From the NCBI GenBank assembly GCA_051001455.1, contig JBPCNH010000004.1:189830-253829 (forward strand): a stretch of 64,000 bases of DNA, given 5' to 3'. The number at the start of each line of letters is the position of its first letter. Within the stretch, counting starts at the first letter, position 1. Under the pieces are notes generated by a model. That model saw only the letters and a program-made list of their open reading frames with translations. It was not told where the DNA came from and searched no databases. The translations under genes were made by a program, and so were the position numbers. Positions 8,652 through 16,292 of this stretch are shown here, piece after piece. The DNA comes from JBPCNH01 sp051001455 (GTDB lineage: Bacteria > Actinomycetota > CADDZG01 > WHSQ01).

Positions 8652-10079
8652 GTGAGCTACCTGACGCACGTGGATATAGGGGCCCTGAGGCCCGAGCGCT
8701 TCGAGGAGATCCTTTCCGAGGAGCTGTATGCGAAGTTCGGCGCCACGATCCTGGAGGCGAAGGAGACCCTGGCAGGCAGGGTCGTGTGGAACGTGAACTC
8801 GACCGCCCGGGGAGGCGGGGTGGCCGAGATGCTCGCCTCGCTGCTCGCTTACGCCAGAGGGGCGGATGTGGATGCCCGGTGGACAGTGATCCGAGGCAAC
8901 AGTGACTTCTTCGCGGTAACGAAGCGGATCCACAACCATCTCCACGGCGCGCCGGGAGACGGCGGGGAGCTAGGCGACGCAGCCAAGAAGATCTACGAAG
9001 ACGCGCTGGCACCCAACGCCGGAGAGTTCGCGGACCTGGTGGCGGAGGACGACATCGTGTTGCTCCACGACCCCCAGACGGCCGGGCTCGCCGCTCGCTT
9101 GAAGGAAACGGGCGCAACGATCATCTGGCGTTGTCACGTCGGGATCGACGACCCGAACGAGATCGCCAAGGGTGCGTGGAACTTCCTCCTTCCGCACGTG
9201 GCACCGGCCGACGCTTATGTCTTCTCGCGCCCCGACTTCTCCTGGGAGGGCCTAGATGACGACAAGGTCGTGATCGTCCCCCCCTCGATCGACGCGTTCT
9301 CGCCCAAGAACCAGGAGCTCGACCCTGCCACCGTCGATGCCATCCTGGCGACCACCAAGATGGTGGATGCGAAACCCACGGCGACACCGTCGTTCTTTAG
9401 GGTCGACGGTACGGTCGATGTCGTGGCGCGCACCACCGACATGTACGGCGCGCCGCCTCCGGATCCATCGGTTCCTCTGGTCGTCCAGGTGTCCCGCTGG
9501 GATGCATTGAAGGACCCGCTCGGGGTGATGGCCGGATCCGTCGAGCACGTCTCCCACGACACCGGGGCCCACCTCGTGCTGGCGGGACCGTCGGTGGAGG
9601 CCGTGGCCGACGACCCAGAAGGTGCACAGGTGCTCCAGCAGACGATCGATGCATGGGAGGCGTTACCCGAAGAACAACGCCGCCGCGTCCACCTCGCGTG
9701 CATGCCGATGGACGACGGCGCCGAGAACGCCGCGATCGTCAACGCCCTTCAGAGGAAGGCGACGGTGGTGGTGCAGAAGAGCATCGCCGAGGGATTCGGT
9801 CTCACGGTCGCCGAAGGGATGTGGAAAGCGCGCCCGGTGGTGGCTACCCGTATCGGAGGCATCCAGGACCAGATAGAGCACGGCGTCTCCGGGATGCTGA
9901 TCGACGACCCGCACGATCTCGCCGCCTACGGCGCGGCGGTATCGGAGCTGCTCGGCGACCCCGCCCGGGCAAAGGCTATGGGGACGAGCGCCAAAGAGAG
10001 GGTCCGCGAAGGCTTCCTGGGCCCACGCCACCTCATCCAGTACATGGACCTGATCCGCAAGCTCATCACCGATCGATAG
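8652..10079 (+). CDS. treT: GT4 glycosyltransferase, trehalose synthase TreT-like
   Basis: Retaining GT-B glycosyltransferase related to TreT, which joins an NDP-glucose to glucose to make trehalose; a related disaccharide or disaccharide-phosphate product cannot be excluded. WNVNSTARGGGVAEML near residue 47, followed by DARWTVIRGNSDFF and VTKRIHNHLHG, is characteristic of the TreT branch. The C-terminal donor site has VVQKSIAEGFGLTVAEGMW with the conserved E-x7-E pair. Length 475 aa. The start is GTG (MSYLTHVDIG), with GAAAGGG 6-12 bases upstream. It stands alone on the plus strand, divergent from glmM and convergent with ogt. Confidence 0.82.
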   Translation: MSYLTHVDIGALRPERFEEILSEELYAKFGATILEAKETLAGRVVWNVNSTARGGGVAEMLASLLAYARGADVDARWTVIRGNSDFFAVTKRIHNHLHGAPGDGGELGDAAKKIYEDALAPNAGEFADLVAEDDIVLLHDPQTAGLAARLKETGATIIWRCHVGIDDPNEIAKGAWNFLLPHVAPADAYVFSRPDFSWEGLDDDKVVIVPPSIDAFSPKNQELDPATVDAILATTKMVDAKPTATPSFFRVDGTVDVVARTTDMYGAPPPDPSVPLVVQVSRWDALKDPLGVMAGSVEHVSHDTGAHLVLAGPSVEAVADDPEGAQVLQQTIDAWEALPEEQRRRVHLACMPMDDGAENAAIVNALQRKATVVVQKSIAEGFGLTVAEGMWKARPVVATRIGGIQDQIEHGVSGMLIDDPHDLAAYGAAVSELLGDPARAKAMGTSAKERVREGFLGPRHLIQYMDLIRKLITDR

Positions 10080-10164
10080 GAGCAGGGGGTCCGGGCCCTG
10101 ATCACGGTTTGGGGCGGGCGGGTGGATCGCTGATGGAGTAGCTCCCTCCCGAGTAGTGCGGTCT

Positions 10165-10734
10165 CTACGGGTAAAGCGCCCCTTCGAGCTCGAGGAGCAT
10201 CTTCTTGCGCCACGGCTCTCCTCCGTACTTCCCGATCCCACCCGTCCCCGGCACCACCCTGTGACAGGGAACGATGATCGGCACCGGGTTCCGTCCGAGC
10301 GCCGTGCCGGTCGCTCGTGAGGCGCGGGGGTGACCGATCACGTCGGCGAGGCGTCCATAAGTCGTGACCTCCCCTTTGGGAACCTTACGCAGAGCGTTCA
10401 GCACCTTGAGCCCGAACTCCGATCGCACGAGACGCAGGTCGACGGGGAGGTCCAGCTCCCCGGCCTCTCCCTCGAGATAGGCCGCAAGGGCATCGAGCGC
10501 AGGCCGTACGGCGGCCTCGGATGCCACCACCCGGGGGCTGACCTTCCCGGCCAGCTCTACCAGGGCCGCGACCTCGGATCCATCCGCCCAGGCAACGCGG
10601 CAGATGCCCGATCCCGTTTGCGCCACCAGTAGCTGGCCTATCGGAGTGGGCACGGTGCCGTAGACGACATCCGCGGCTCCCTCATCAACCGCAGCCGCAG
10701 CCACCCGATCCAAGAAACTTGCAGTGTCCATCAC
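10165..10734 (-). CDS. ogt: methylated-DNA--protein-cysteine methyltransferase
   Basis: Suicide repair protein that takes alkyl groups from O6-alkylguanine onto its own cysteine. The active site is IIVPCHRVVPGTGGIGKYGG near the C-terminus, preceded by the helix-turn-helix part VPKGEVTTYGRLADVIGHPRASRATG. Length 189 aa matches Ogt/Ada-C proteins with their N-terminal domain. The start may be GTG at 10734 or ATG at 10731; both overlap the stop of the upstream sigma-factor gene, so the two are translationally coupled. Confidence 0.94.
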   Translation of the reverse strand: MMDTASFLDRVAAAAVDEGAADVVYGTVPTPIGQLLVAQTGSGICRVAWADGSEVAALVELAGKVSPRVVASEAAVRPALDALAAYLEGEAGELDLPVDLRLVRSEFGLKVLNALRKVPKGEVTTYGRLADVIGHPRASRATGTALGRNPVPIIVPCHRVVPGTGGIGKYGGEPWRKKMLLELEGALYP

Positions 10735-11225
10735 GACCGTCCTCTCAACGCTCTTACCGCGCTCGAAACACGTTGCCGCGCGGCCTGGGGCGAACAGTTC
10801 AACCGCGCGGCGATGTCATCGAAGGCGAGATCCTCAACGAAACGCAACACCATCGTCCGCCTCATCCCGTCCGGCAGCTCACCGATCAACTCTGCGAAAC
10901 CATCGTCCGGGAGCCGGTCGTCCACCGCCCCCTCCGGGATGCGCTCTACAGGCACGGGTGTCTTCTTCCGCTTCGCGGAATGATCGAAGGCCGTCGTCAT
11001 CACGATGCGATAGAGCCATGCCCTCAGGTGGCTCGTGTCCCTCACCCTCGGGTAGGACCTGAGCGCCCGCAGCAGAGCTTCCTGGACCACATCCTCGGCC
11101 TCGTCGCCAGCGAGCCTCCGGGCATACCTCAGCAGCTCGGGGGTGTGTTCTTCGGCGAGCAGCCAGAAAGGCGGCAAGACACCGTTGCTGCTGGAGCCCT
11201 TGGCGGGGAGCACCTCTTCGTTCAT
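10731..11225 (-). CDS. ECF-type RNA polymerase sigma factor
   Basis: Extracytoplasmic-function sigma factor of about 164 aa with region 2 (AEDVVQEALLRALRSYPRVR and HLRAWLYRIVMTTAFDHSAK) and region 4 (LRFVEDLAFDDIAARLNCS, a helix-turn-helix). I chose ATG 11225, giving MNEEVLPAKG; a longer frame reaches into the start of the divergent gene at 11293. Its stop overlaps the start of ogt. No anti-sigma gene is adjacent on this strand; the divergent neighbour is a two-helix membrane protein of unknown function. Coupling to ogt suggests a role in the response to DNA alkylation, which is inference. Confidence 0.9.
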   Translation of the reverse strand: MNEEVLPAKGSSSNGVLPPFWLLAEEHTPELLRYARRLAGDEAEDVVQEALLRALRSYPRVRDTSHLRAWLYRIVMTTAFDHSAKRKKTPVPVERIPEGAVDDRLPDDGFAELIGELPDGMRRTMVLRFVEDLAFDDIAARLNCSPQAARQRVSSAVRALRGRS

Positions 11226-11292
11226 ATGAGACTGCAACCGTATCCGGGGGCGTGATGTGAGGTTGAGTGCGTCTCGGGCAGGCGGGTAATGG

Positions 11293-11901
11293 ATGGGCAT
11301 GAAGATCTATGCCGAGACACCCCATGTGAAAACCCGCCAGATCGTCTTCGACATCCTGGTGGTGATCTGGATACTCGTATGGATCCGCATAGGCATGGCC
11401 ATGCACGATCTGATCGCCAAACTGAGCGGCCCCGGCCGCACGATCGAGAGCGCGGGAGCCGGATTCTCCGACAATCTGCAGTCCCTGAGCGAAAGGGCCG
11501 CCGACGTTCCCCTCGTAGGGGACAGACTGCGGGCACCGTTCGACTCGGCTGCCGGAGCCGGACGAGAGCTGCAGGCTGCCGGTGTCGCACATCAGGAGAT
11601 CGTGATGAGTGTCGCTCTGTGGCTGGGCATCCTTCTCGCCGTCATCCCGATCGGTTACGTCTTGCTCAGGTATCTCCCTGACAGGATCCGATGGGTTCGC
11701 GAGGCTTCGGCCGCCGCACGCCTCCGCATCGACGCCGACGATCTGCACCTCTTCGCGTTGCGCGCCATCGCCACCAAGCCGCTCTACGAACTGCGACGCG
11801 CGTGCTCGGATCCCGCGCGCTGCCTCGTCGAAGGCAACTACCGTCCTCTGGCCGCCGTCGAATTGGCCTCGCTCGGGTTAAAAGACGTCTCCTCCACCTA
11901 G
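11293..11901 (+). CDS. conserved membrane protein, unknown function
   Basis: 202-aa protein with two predicted membrane helices, about residues 18-36 (IVFDILVVIWILVWIRIG) and about 100-120 (VALWLGILLAVIPIGYVLL). Between them lies a predicted extracellular loop of about 65 residues, and an arginine-rich cytoplasmic tail of about 80 residues follows. I do not recognise a named family. It is divergent from the ECF sigma-factor gene with about 67 bases between the starts, so an anti-sigma or stress link is conceivable, but no zinc-anti-sigma motif is visible. A second ATG six bases downstream could be the true start. Confidence 0.75.
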   Translation: MGMKIYAETPHVKTRQIVFDILVVIWILVWIRIGMAMHDLIAKLSGPGRTIESAGAGFSDNLQSLSERAADVPLVGDRLRAPFDSAAGAGRELQAAGVAHQEIVMSVALWLGILLAVIPIGYVLLRYLPDRIRWVREASAAARLRIDADDLHLFALRAIATKPLYELRRACSDPARCLVEGNYRPLAAVELASLGLKDVSST

Positions 11902-11966
11902 GCGGGGGATATCGGCACGCCGTTAGGATGCGACGCACAACTGCCGTCGATCAGGAGCCCATCCGG

Positions 11967-12995
11967 ATGCCCACTCCCCCCGCACGCGATGTCTTCCTGC
12001 GCGCGTGCCGAGGGGAAGCGGTCGAGCACATCCCGGTCTGGTTCATGCGACAGGCGGGACGGAGCCTGCCGGAATATCGAGCTCTGCGCGAGAAGCACGA
12101 CATCTTGACGATGTGCCGCACGCCCGACCTTGTGGCCGAGGTCACGATGCAGCCGGTTCGACGACTGGGCGTCGACGCTGCGATCCTGTTCAGCGACATC
12201 GTTGTCCCCCTCCAAGCGATGGGCGTCGCCCTCGACATCAAACCTTCGTTTGGTCCCGTCATCGAGCATCCGATCCGTTCTGGTGAAGACGTCGAGCGGC
12301 TTGGATCGCTCGATCCCGAGGAGGACCTGTCCTTCGTGCTGGACGCGATCCGCATGCTTGTAGCGGAGCTCGATGTCCCATTGATCGGTTTCGCCGGCGC
12401 CCCTTTCACCCTGGCGAGCTATCTCGTCGAAGGCGGCCCCTCCAAGGACCATGCCAGAACAAAGACATTGATGTTCGGCGCGCCGGACGTATGGAACGCG
12501 CTCATGGACAAACTCACCACCGCAGCGCTGGGCTACCTACGCGCCCAGGTAAACGCAGGAGCATCGGCGGTGCAGCTCTTCGACAGTTGGGTGGGTTCGC
12601 TCGCCCCTCCGGATTACGAACGCCATGTGCTGCCTCACGTCGCCCGCATCTTCGCCGGCCTTGCCGACCTCGGCGTGCCGCGCATCCACTTCGGAGTGGT
12701 GACCGGAGAGTTGCTCACTTCGATGAGCGGCGCAGGAGCCGACGTGGTCGGCATCGACTGGCGCGTGCCGCTGGATCGAGCTCGTCGGCGCGTCGGCGAC
12801 CTTGTGGTGCAAGGCAATCTAGACCCCACCTCGCTGTTCGCTCCATGGGACGTCGTGAAAGAGCGGGTTCACGACGTGCTTGAGCGCGGGGGCGGACACA
12901 AGCACGTCTTCAACCTCGGGCACGGTGTTCTGCCGAGCACCGACCCAGACGTCCTGCGCAAGGTCGTGGAGGTCGTCCACGGATGGTCGCGCTGA
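11967..12995 (+). CDS. hemE: uroporphyrinogen decarboxylase
   Basis: Converts uroporphyrinogen III to coproporphyrinogen III. The N-terminal signature HIPVWFMRQAGRSLPEYR near residues 18-35 is diagnostic. FSDIVVPLQAMGV and GFAGAPFTLASYLVEGG follow, and FNLGHGVLPSTDP ends the barrel. I chose the ATG at 11967, with AGGAG ten bases upstream, giving MPTPPARDVFLRA and 342 aa; an in-frame ATG 39 bases earlier is less likely. Its last 13 bases overlap hemY, so this is the first gene of a coupled heme operon. Confidence 0.97.
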   Translation: MPTPPARDVFLRACRGEAVEHIPVWFMRQAGRSLPEYRALREKHDILTMCRTPDLVAEVTMQPVRRLGVDAAILFSDIVVPLQAMGVALDIKPSFGPVIEHPIRSGEDVERLGSLDPEEDLSFVLDAIRMLVAELDVPLIGFAGAPFTLASYLVEGGPSKDHARTKTLMFGAPDVWNALMDKLTTAALGYLRAQVNAGASAVQLFDSWVGSLAPPDYERHVLPHVARIFAGLADLGVPRIHFGVVTGELLTSMSGAGADVVGIDWRVPLDRARRRVGDLVVQGNLDPTSLFAPWDVVKERVHDVLERGGGHKHVFNLGHGVLPSTDPDVLRKVVEVVHGWSR

Positions 12996-14359
12996 AACAA
13001 ACGGGCCCATCGCTGGTGGTCGTGGGAGGCGGCATCACGGGCCTGGCCGCGGCGTATGGATGGAAGCTGGCGATACCCGCGGGGGAAGTCACCGTGCTGG
13101 AGGCGGCGCAGAGCGCAGGGGGCAAGCTACGGACGGAGCAGCGCGATGGTTTCCAAGTCGAAGCCGGAGCGGACTCGTTCTTGGATCGTGACGGCGCGAT
13201 CCCATCATTGTGCGCCGACCTGGCGGTCGGGCCACTGCGGTCACCGGCGATCTTCGGAGCGATGGTGCGCAGACGGGGCCGGCTCGTCCGGCTGCCGCCG
13301 AGCACGGTGATGGGCGTTCCTTCTTCCATCCGAAGCGTGCTTCGATCACCGGTCCTCTCCGTACGGGGGAAACTCCGAGCGCTGTTCGACCTGCTAGCGC
13401 CGGGCCCACTCCGAGGTGACGATGTCGCCGTCGCAGACTTCATAGGCGCCCGCTTCGGTCGCGAGGTGATGGACCGCCTGGTCGACCCGGTCCTGGCGGG
13501 GACCCGGGCCGGGGACCCGGGATCTCTCAGCCTTGCAGCAGCTCTCCCACAGATCGATGAGGTAGCCAGGAGCCACCGGAGCGTGCTCAGAGGCCTCGGG
13601 CGCTGGCCCCGACCGGGCGCACCCTCGTTCCTCGCGCCCGAGGCCGGGATGTCGAGACTCGTCGACGCTTTCGTGACGGCGATCGGGGCCAGCGCCGTGG
13701 TCACCGGTGCGCCGGTAACGGAGCTCGGAAGAGACGCCGGTGGATGGGCCGTGGCAACCGCCGACGGCACCACTCGCCGGGCGGACGCGGTGATCGTTGC
13801 GACCCCCGCCTACGCGGCGGCTCCGCTGATCGCCGATCTCGCCTCCGACGCCGCGGCCGAGATCGAGGGGATCGCTTACGCCTCGTCGGCGGTAGTGACG
13901 CTCGCCTACGACCGACCGGTGGTCACCCCAGGCGGGAGCGGCCTCTTGTTGGGCAGCCACGCTGCTGCAACGATCACGGCGGCGACCTGGTATTCGAAGA
14001 AGTGGCCGCACGCCGCACCCCCCGAGAAGGCTCTCATCCGGACGTTCGTCGGGCGCGCCGGAGCCGATCCCGCCCTCGAGGCGGGCGACGAGACGCTGAT
14101 AAACCGGGTCGCCGGCGACCTGACGAAGATTGCCGGGATCCGGGAGCAACCGGCCGCCGCGTGGGTAACCAGGTGGAACGACGGGCTCCCGCAGTACGCG
14201 GTGGGGCATCGGGACCGGGTGACCCGAGCGAGGGTCGCACTTCGGCCGCATGGGGGTCTCGAGCTCGCCGGCGCCGCCTACGACGGGTCCGGCGTCCCCG
14301 ACTGCATCGCCTCAGGGCTGGGGGCGGCCCGGCGCGCCGCCCAAGGTCTCTTGCGGTAG
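12983..14359 (+). CDS. hemY: HemY-type coproporphyrinogen III oxidase (CgoX), FAD protein
   Basis: FAD-dependent oxidase of the protoporphyrinogen-oxidase family. The dinucleotide-binding motif VVVGGGITGLAAAYGW is at residues 11-26, followed by the ADP-ribose strand VLEAAQSAGGKLRTE; the C-terminus has LELAGAAYDGSGVPDCI for the FAD. Length 458 aa. Because hemQ is next door, the enzyme probably acts on coproporphyrinogen III in the coproporphyrin-dependent heme pathway rather than on protoporphyrinogen. The start overlaps hemE by 13 bases. Confidence 0.93.
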   Translation: MVALKQTGPSLVVVGGGITGLAAAYGWKLAIPAGEVTVLEAAQSAGGKLRTEQRDGFQVEAGADSFLDRDGAIPSLCADLAVGPLRSPAIFGAMVRRRGRLVRLPPSTVMGVPSSIRSVLRSPVLSVRGKLRALFDLLAPGPLRGDDVAVADFIGARFGREVMDRLVDPVLAGTRAGDPGSLSLAAALPQIDEVARSHRSVLRGLGRWPRPGAPSFLAPEAGMSRLVDAFVTAIGASAVVTGAPVTELGRDAGGWAVATADGTTRRADAVIVATPAYAAAPLIADLASDAAAEIEGIAYASSAVVTLAYDRPVVTPGGSGLLLGSHAAATITAATWYSKKWPHAAPPEKALIRTFVGRAGADPALEAGDETLINRVAGDLTKIAGIREQPAAAWVTRWNDGLPQYAVGHRDRVTRARVALRPHGGLELAGAAYDGSGVPDCIASGLGAARRAAQGLLR

Positions 14360-14428
14360 GGGCGCGTTAGGGTTGAGGGCCAGGACACCGAATGGATGGA
14401 GCACCGACTAGCCATGGAAGGAACGTCG

Positions 14429-15094
14429 ATGTCTGACGACCTGGTATTCGCCAGCTATCCCGTCTTCAGGGCCCGGCCCGGCGGTTTGCCGGACGACAGG
14501 GACGTAGCCGTTAAGGAGGTCCAAGGGGTTCTCGACGACCACGCCGAGCGGGTATCGATCAGAGGCATCTACTCTCTGGCCGGGTTCCGGGCCGATGCAG
14601 ACCTGATGCTGTGGCTGGTGAGCAACTCGGCCGACGACCTGCAGGATCTGATCGTCGCTCTGAGGAAAACCACGCTCGGCAAGTCGCTCGACCTGGTCGA
14701 TCAGTTCCTCGGACTGGTACGACCGGCCGAATTCTCGCCCGACCACCTCCCGGCATTCGTTCAAGGCAAAGAGCCGAAGCACTACGTCTGCGTTTACCCG
14801 TTCGTGCGAACGCCCGAGTGGTACCTGCTCGACCCGAAAGAGCGAGGGGCGCTGCTGTCGGAGCACGGCAAGGCCGGGCGCGAGTTCGATGACATAAACG
14901 CGAACACCACCAGCGCGTTCGGACTGAACGACTGGGAATGGATACTCACTTTCGAGGCCGACAGCCTCGATCGATTGGTCGGATTGATCCGCCACCTGAG
15001 GGGCACCGAAGCCCGCCGCTACACGAAGGTCGAGATCCCCTTCTACTCGGGGATCCGCAAGGAACTAGCTGCAGCGGTCGCCGATCTGCCGTAG
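14429..15094 (+). CDS. hemQ: coproheme decarboxylase HemQ (ChdC)
   Basis: Chlorite-dismutase-family protein that decarboxylates coproheme to heme b in the last step of the coproporphyrin-dependent pathway. The block YPFVRTPEWYLLDPKERG carries the catalytic tyrosine region, and the C-terminal TKVEIPFYSGIRK is typical. I chose the ATG at 14429 because GGAAGGAA lies five bases upstream; two earlier in-frame ATGs lack a site. Length 221 aa. A ferrochelatase (cpfC/hemH) gene, needed between CgoX and ChdC, is not in this cluster and must lie elsewhere. Confidence 0.95.
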   Translation: MSDDLVFASYPVFRARPGGLPDDRDVAVKEVQGVLDDHAERVSIRGIYSLAGFRADADLMLWLVSNSADDLQDLIVALRKTTLGKSLDLVDQFLGLVRPAEFSPDHLPAFVQGKEPKHYVCVYPFVRTPEWYLLDPKERGALLSEHGKAGREFDDINANTTSAFGLNDWEWILTFEADSLDRLVGLIRHLRGTEARRYTKVEIPFYSGIRKELAAAVADLP

Positions 15095-15167
15095 TGCTCG
15101 TCGCCAGATCTGCAACAACCAGTGGCTCGTATGATTCGCACGCCGTCGAGGACAGGGGGAAGACACC

Positions 15168-15656
15168 GTGAAGAGAATTTCAATCATCTTGTTAAGCCTC
15201 GCTCTGATATTCGTAGCCTGTTCGGGTGACTCCGGTCCCGACCCCGCCGAGAACCCCAAGGACGCGTTAACCAGCGCCTTCGAGAAACTGGGTGACGGCG
15301 GCTACACGTTCACTTTGCGCGTGGACTCGGATCCCGGTTCCCTCGCTGCCCTCTCCGCGGACGACGGGGGCACCCCGATGACGGAAGAGGACGCTCAGAA
15401 GCTCTTGGACTCGTCGATCAGCTTCTCGGGCACCGATGAGGAAGACGCGCAAGAACGCGATGCCGCGATCACGGTCAACGTAGCGGGCAATGAAGATGCC
15501 ATCGAGATACGGGTTATCGACGAGGCTCTTTTCGCTCGGGCCGACGTACGCGAGCTGGTAGAGACGTTCGGCGGGACCACCGCCGAGCTAGACCAGGTAG
15601 CGTCACAGTCCCCTCCGGGCTTCGAATTCATAGGCTCCGCGATCGAGGGAGAGTAG
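15168..15656 (+). CDS. putative lipoprotein, N-terminal part, cut by an in-frame TAG
   Basis: Begins with a lipoprotein signal: MKRIS, a hydrophobic stretch, then the lipobox IFVAC with Cys at residue 18 and a Gly/Ser/Asp-rich linker. The mature part has alternating beta-strand-like stretches as in LppX/LprG-like actinobacterial lipoproteins, though I cannot assign the family firmly. The frame stops at TAG 15654-15656 after FIGSAIEGE, and continues in the same phase without another stop to 16283. If TAG were TGG, the text would read GEWLTV, a natural continuation. This is probably the first half of a gene broken by a nonsense mutation. Confidence 0.75.
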   Translation: MKRISIILLSLALIFVACSGDSGPDPAENPKDALTSAFEKLGDGGYTFTLRVDSDPGSLAALSADDGGTPMTEEDAQKLLDSSISFSGTDEEDAQERDAAITVNVAGNEDAIEIRVIDEALFARADVRELVETFGGTTAELDQVASQSPPGFEFIGSAIEGE

Positions 15657-15692
15657 CTCACGGTCGCCAACGCCGAGCAACTGACGGAGCAA

Positions 15693-16283
15693 TTGACGGG
15701 TGGGATGGCTCCTACACCGAACGAAGCCGACCAACAGCAGCTCGTCGACGATATCGGAGCTGCACTCGACCGAAGCTCGGAGGTCACCTCTGAAGGGGAT
15801 GATGACATCGGCCACCATCTCGTCGCCAGGGTCGCGGTGCGGGCCTTCTACGAGGACTTCAGGACCTCGATCCAATCGTTAGTGGGGCAGCTTCCGGGGG
15901 CACAGCTACCTCCCGCGAGCGAGGTCCCCGACGAAGAGGTGCGTTTCGATGTATGGGTCGACGGAGGCGAAGTGACCCAGCTGCACTTCGACTTCATGCA
16001 GATTGCCAGCTTCGCGGACGAAGAGATCCCGGCGGGAGTCGAGCGCCTCGGACTACTGATCGAGGTGGAGGCTTTCGATGACTCGGTCGACGCTCCCGAC
16101 GATCCCGTCGAGGTGGACACGAATGCACTTCTTCAGGGACTCATGCAAGCCGGAGCCGGTGCGTCGATGCAGCCCGGAGCAGAGGTTCCGGCGGGAAGCG
16201 CAGACGAACTGTGCGATCAGCTTGCCGGCGCGCCGCCTGAGGTCCTGGAGCAATTCGCCGAGCAGTGCCCCGAACTGCAATAA
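15693..16283 (+). CDS. C-terminal part of the same lipoprotein frame
   Basis: In phase with the lipoprotein frame upstream of the TAG; the open stretch really begins at 15657 (LTVANAEQL). The first usable start codon after the stop is TTG 15693, with no convincing ribosome-binding site. It holds the rest of a beta-rich domain (FDVWVDGGEVTQLHFDF), then a Gly/Ala/Pro-rich segment and a Cys-containing end (ELCDQL...QCPELQ). It has no signal of its own, so as a separate protein it would stay in the cytoplasm. Together the two parts would make about 371 aa. A base-call error is the main alternative to a pseudogene. acnA begins nine bases later. Confidence 0.6.
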   Translation: MTGGMAPTPNEADQQQLVDDIGAALDRSSEVTSEGDDDIGHHLVARVAVRAFYEDFRTSIQSLVGQLPGAQLPPASEVPDEEVRFDVWVDGGEVTQLHFDFMQIASFADEEIPAGVERLGLLIEVEAFDDSVDAPDDPVEVDTNALLQGLMQAGAGASMQPGAEVPAGSADELCDQLAGAPPEVLEQFAEQCPELQ

Positions 16284-16292
16284 GGAGGACTG

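Noticed and set aside
15654..15656. TAG read as an amino acid (code reassignment).
   Set aside because: glmS, rplQ, rpoB and rpoC all end in TAG at the expected protein ends, so TAG is an ordinary stop in this genome.
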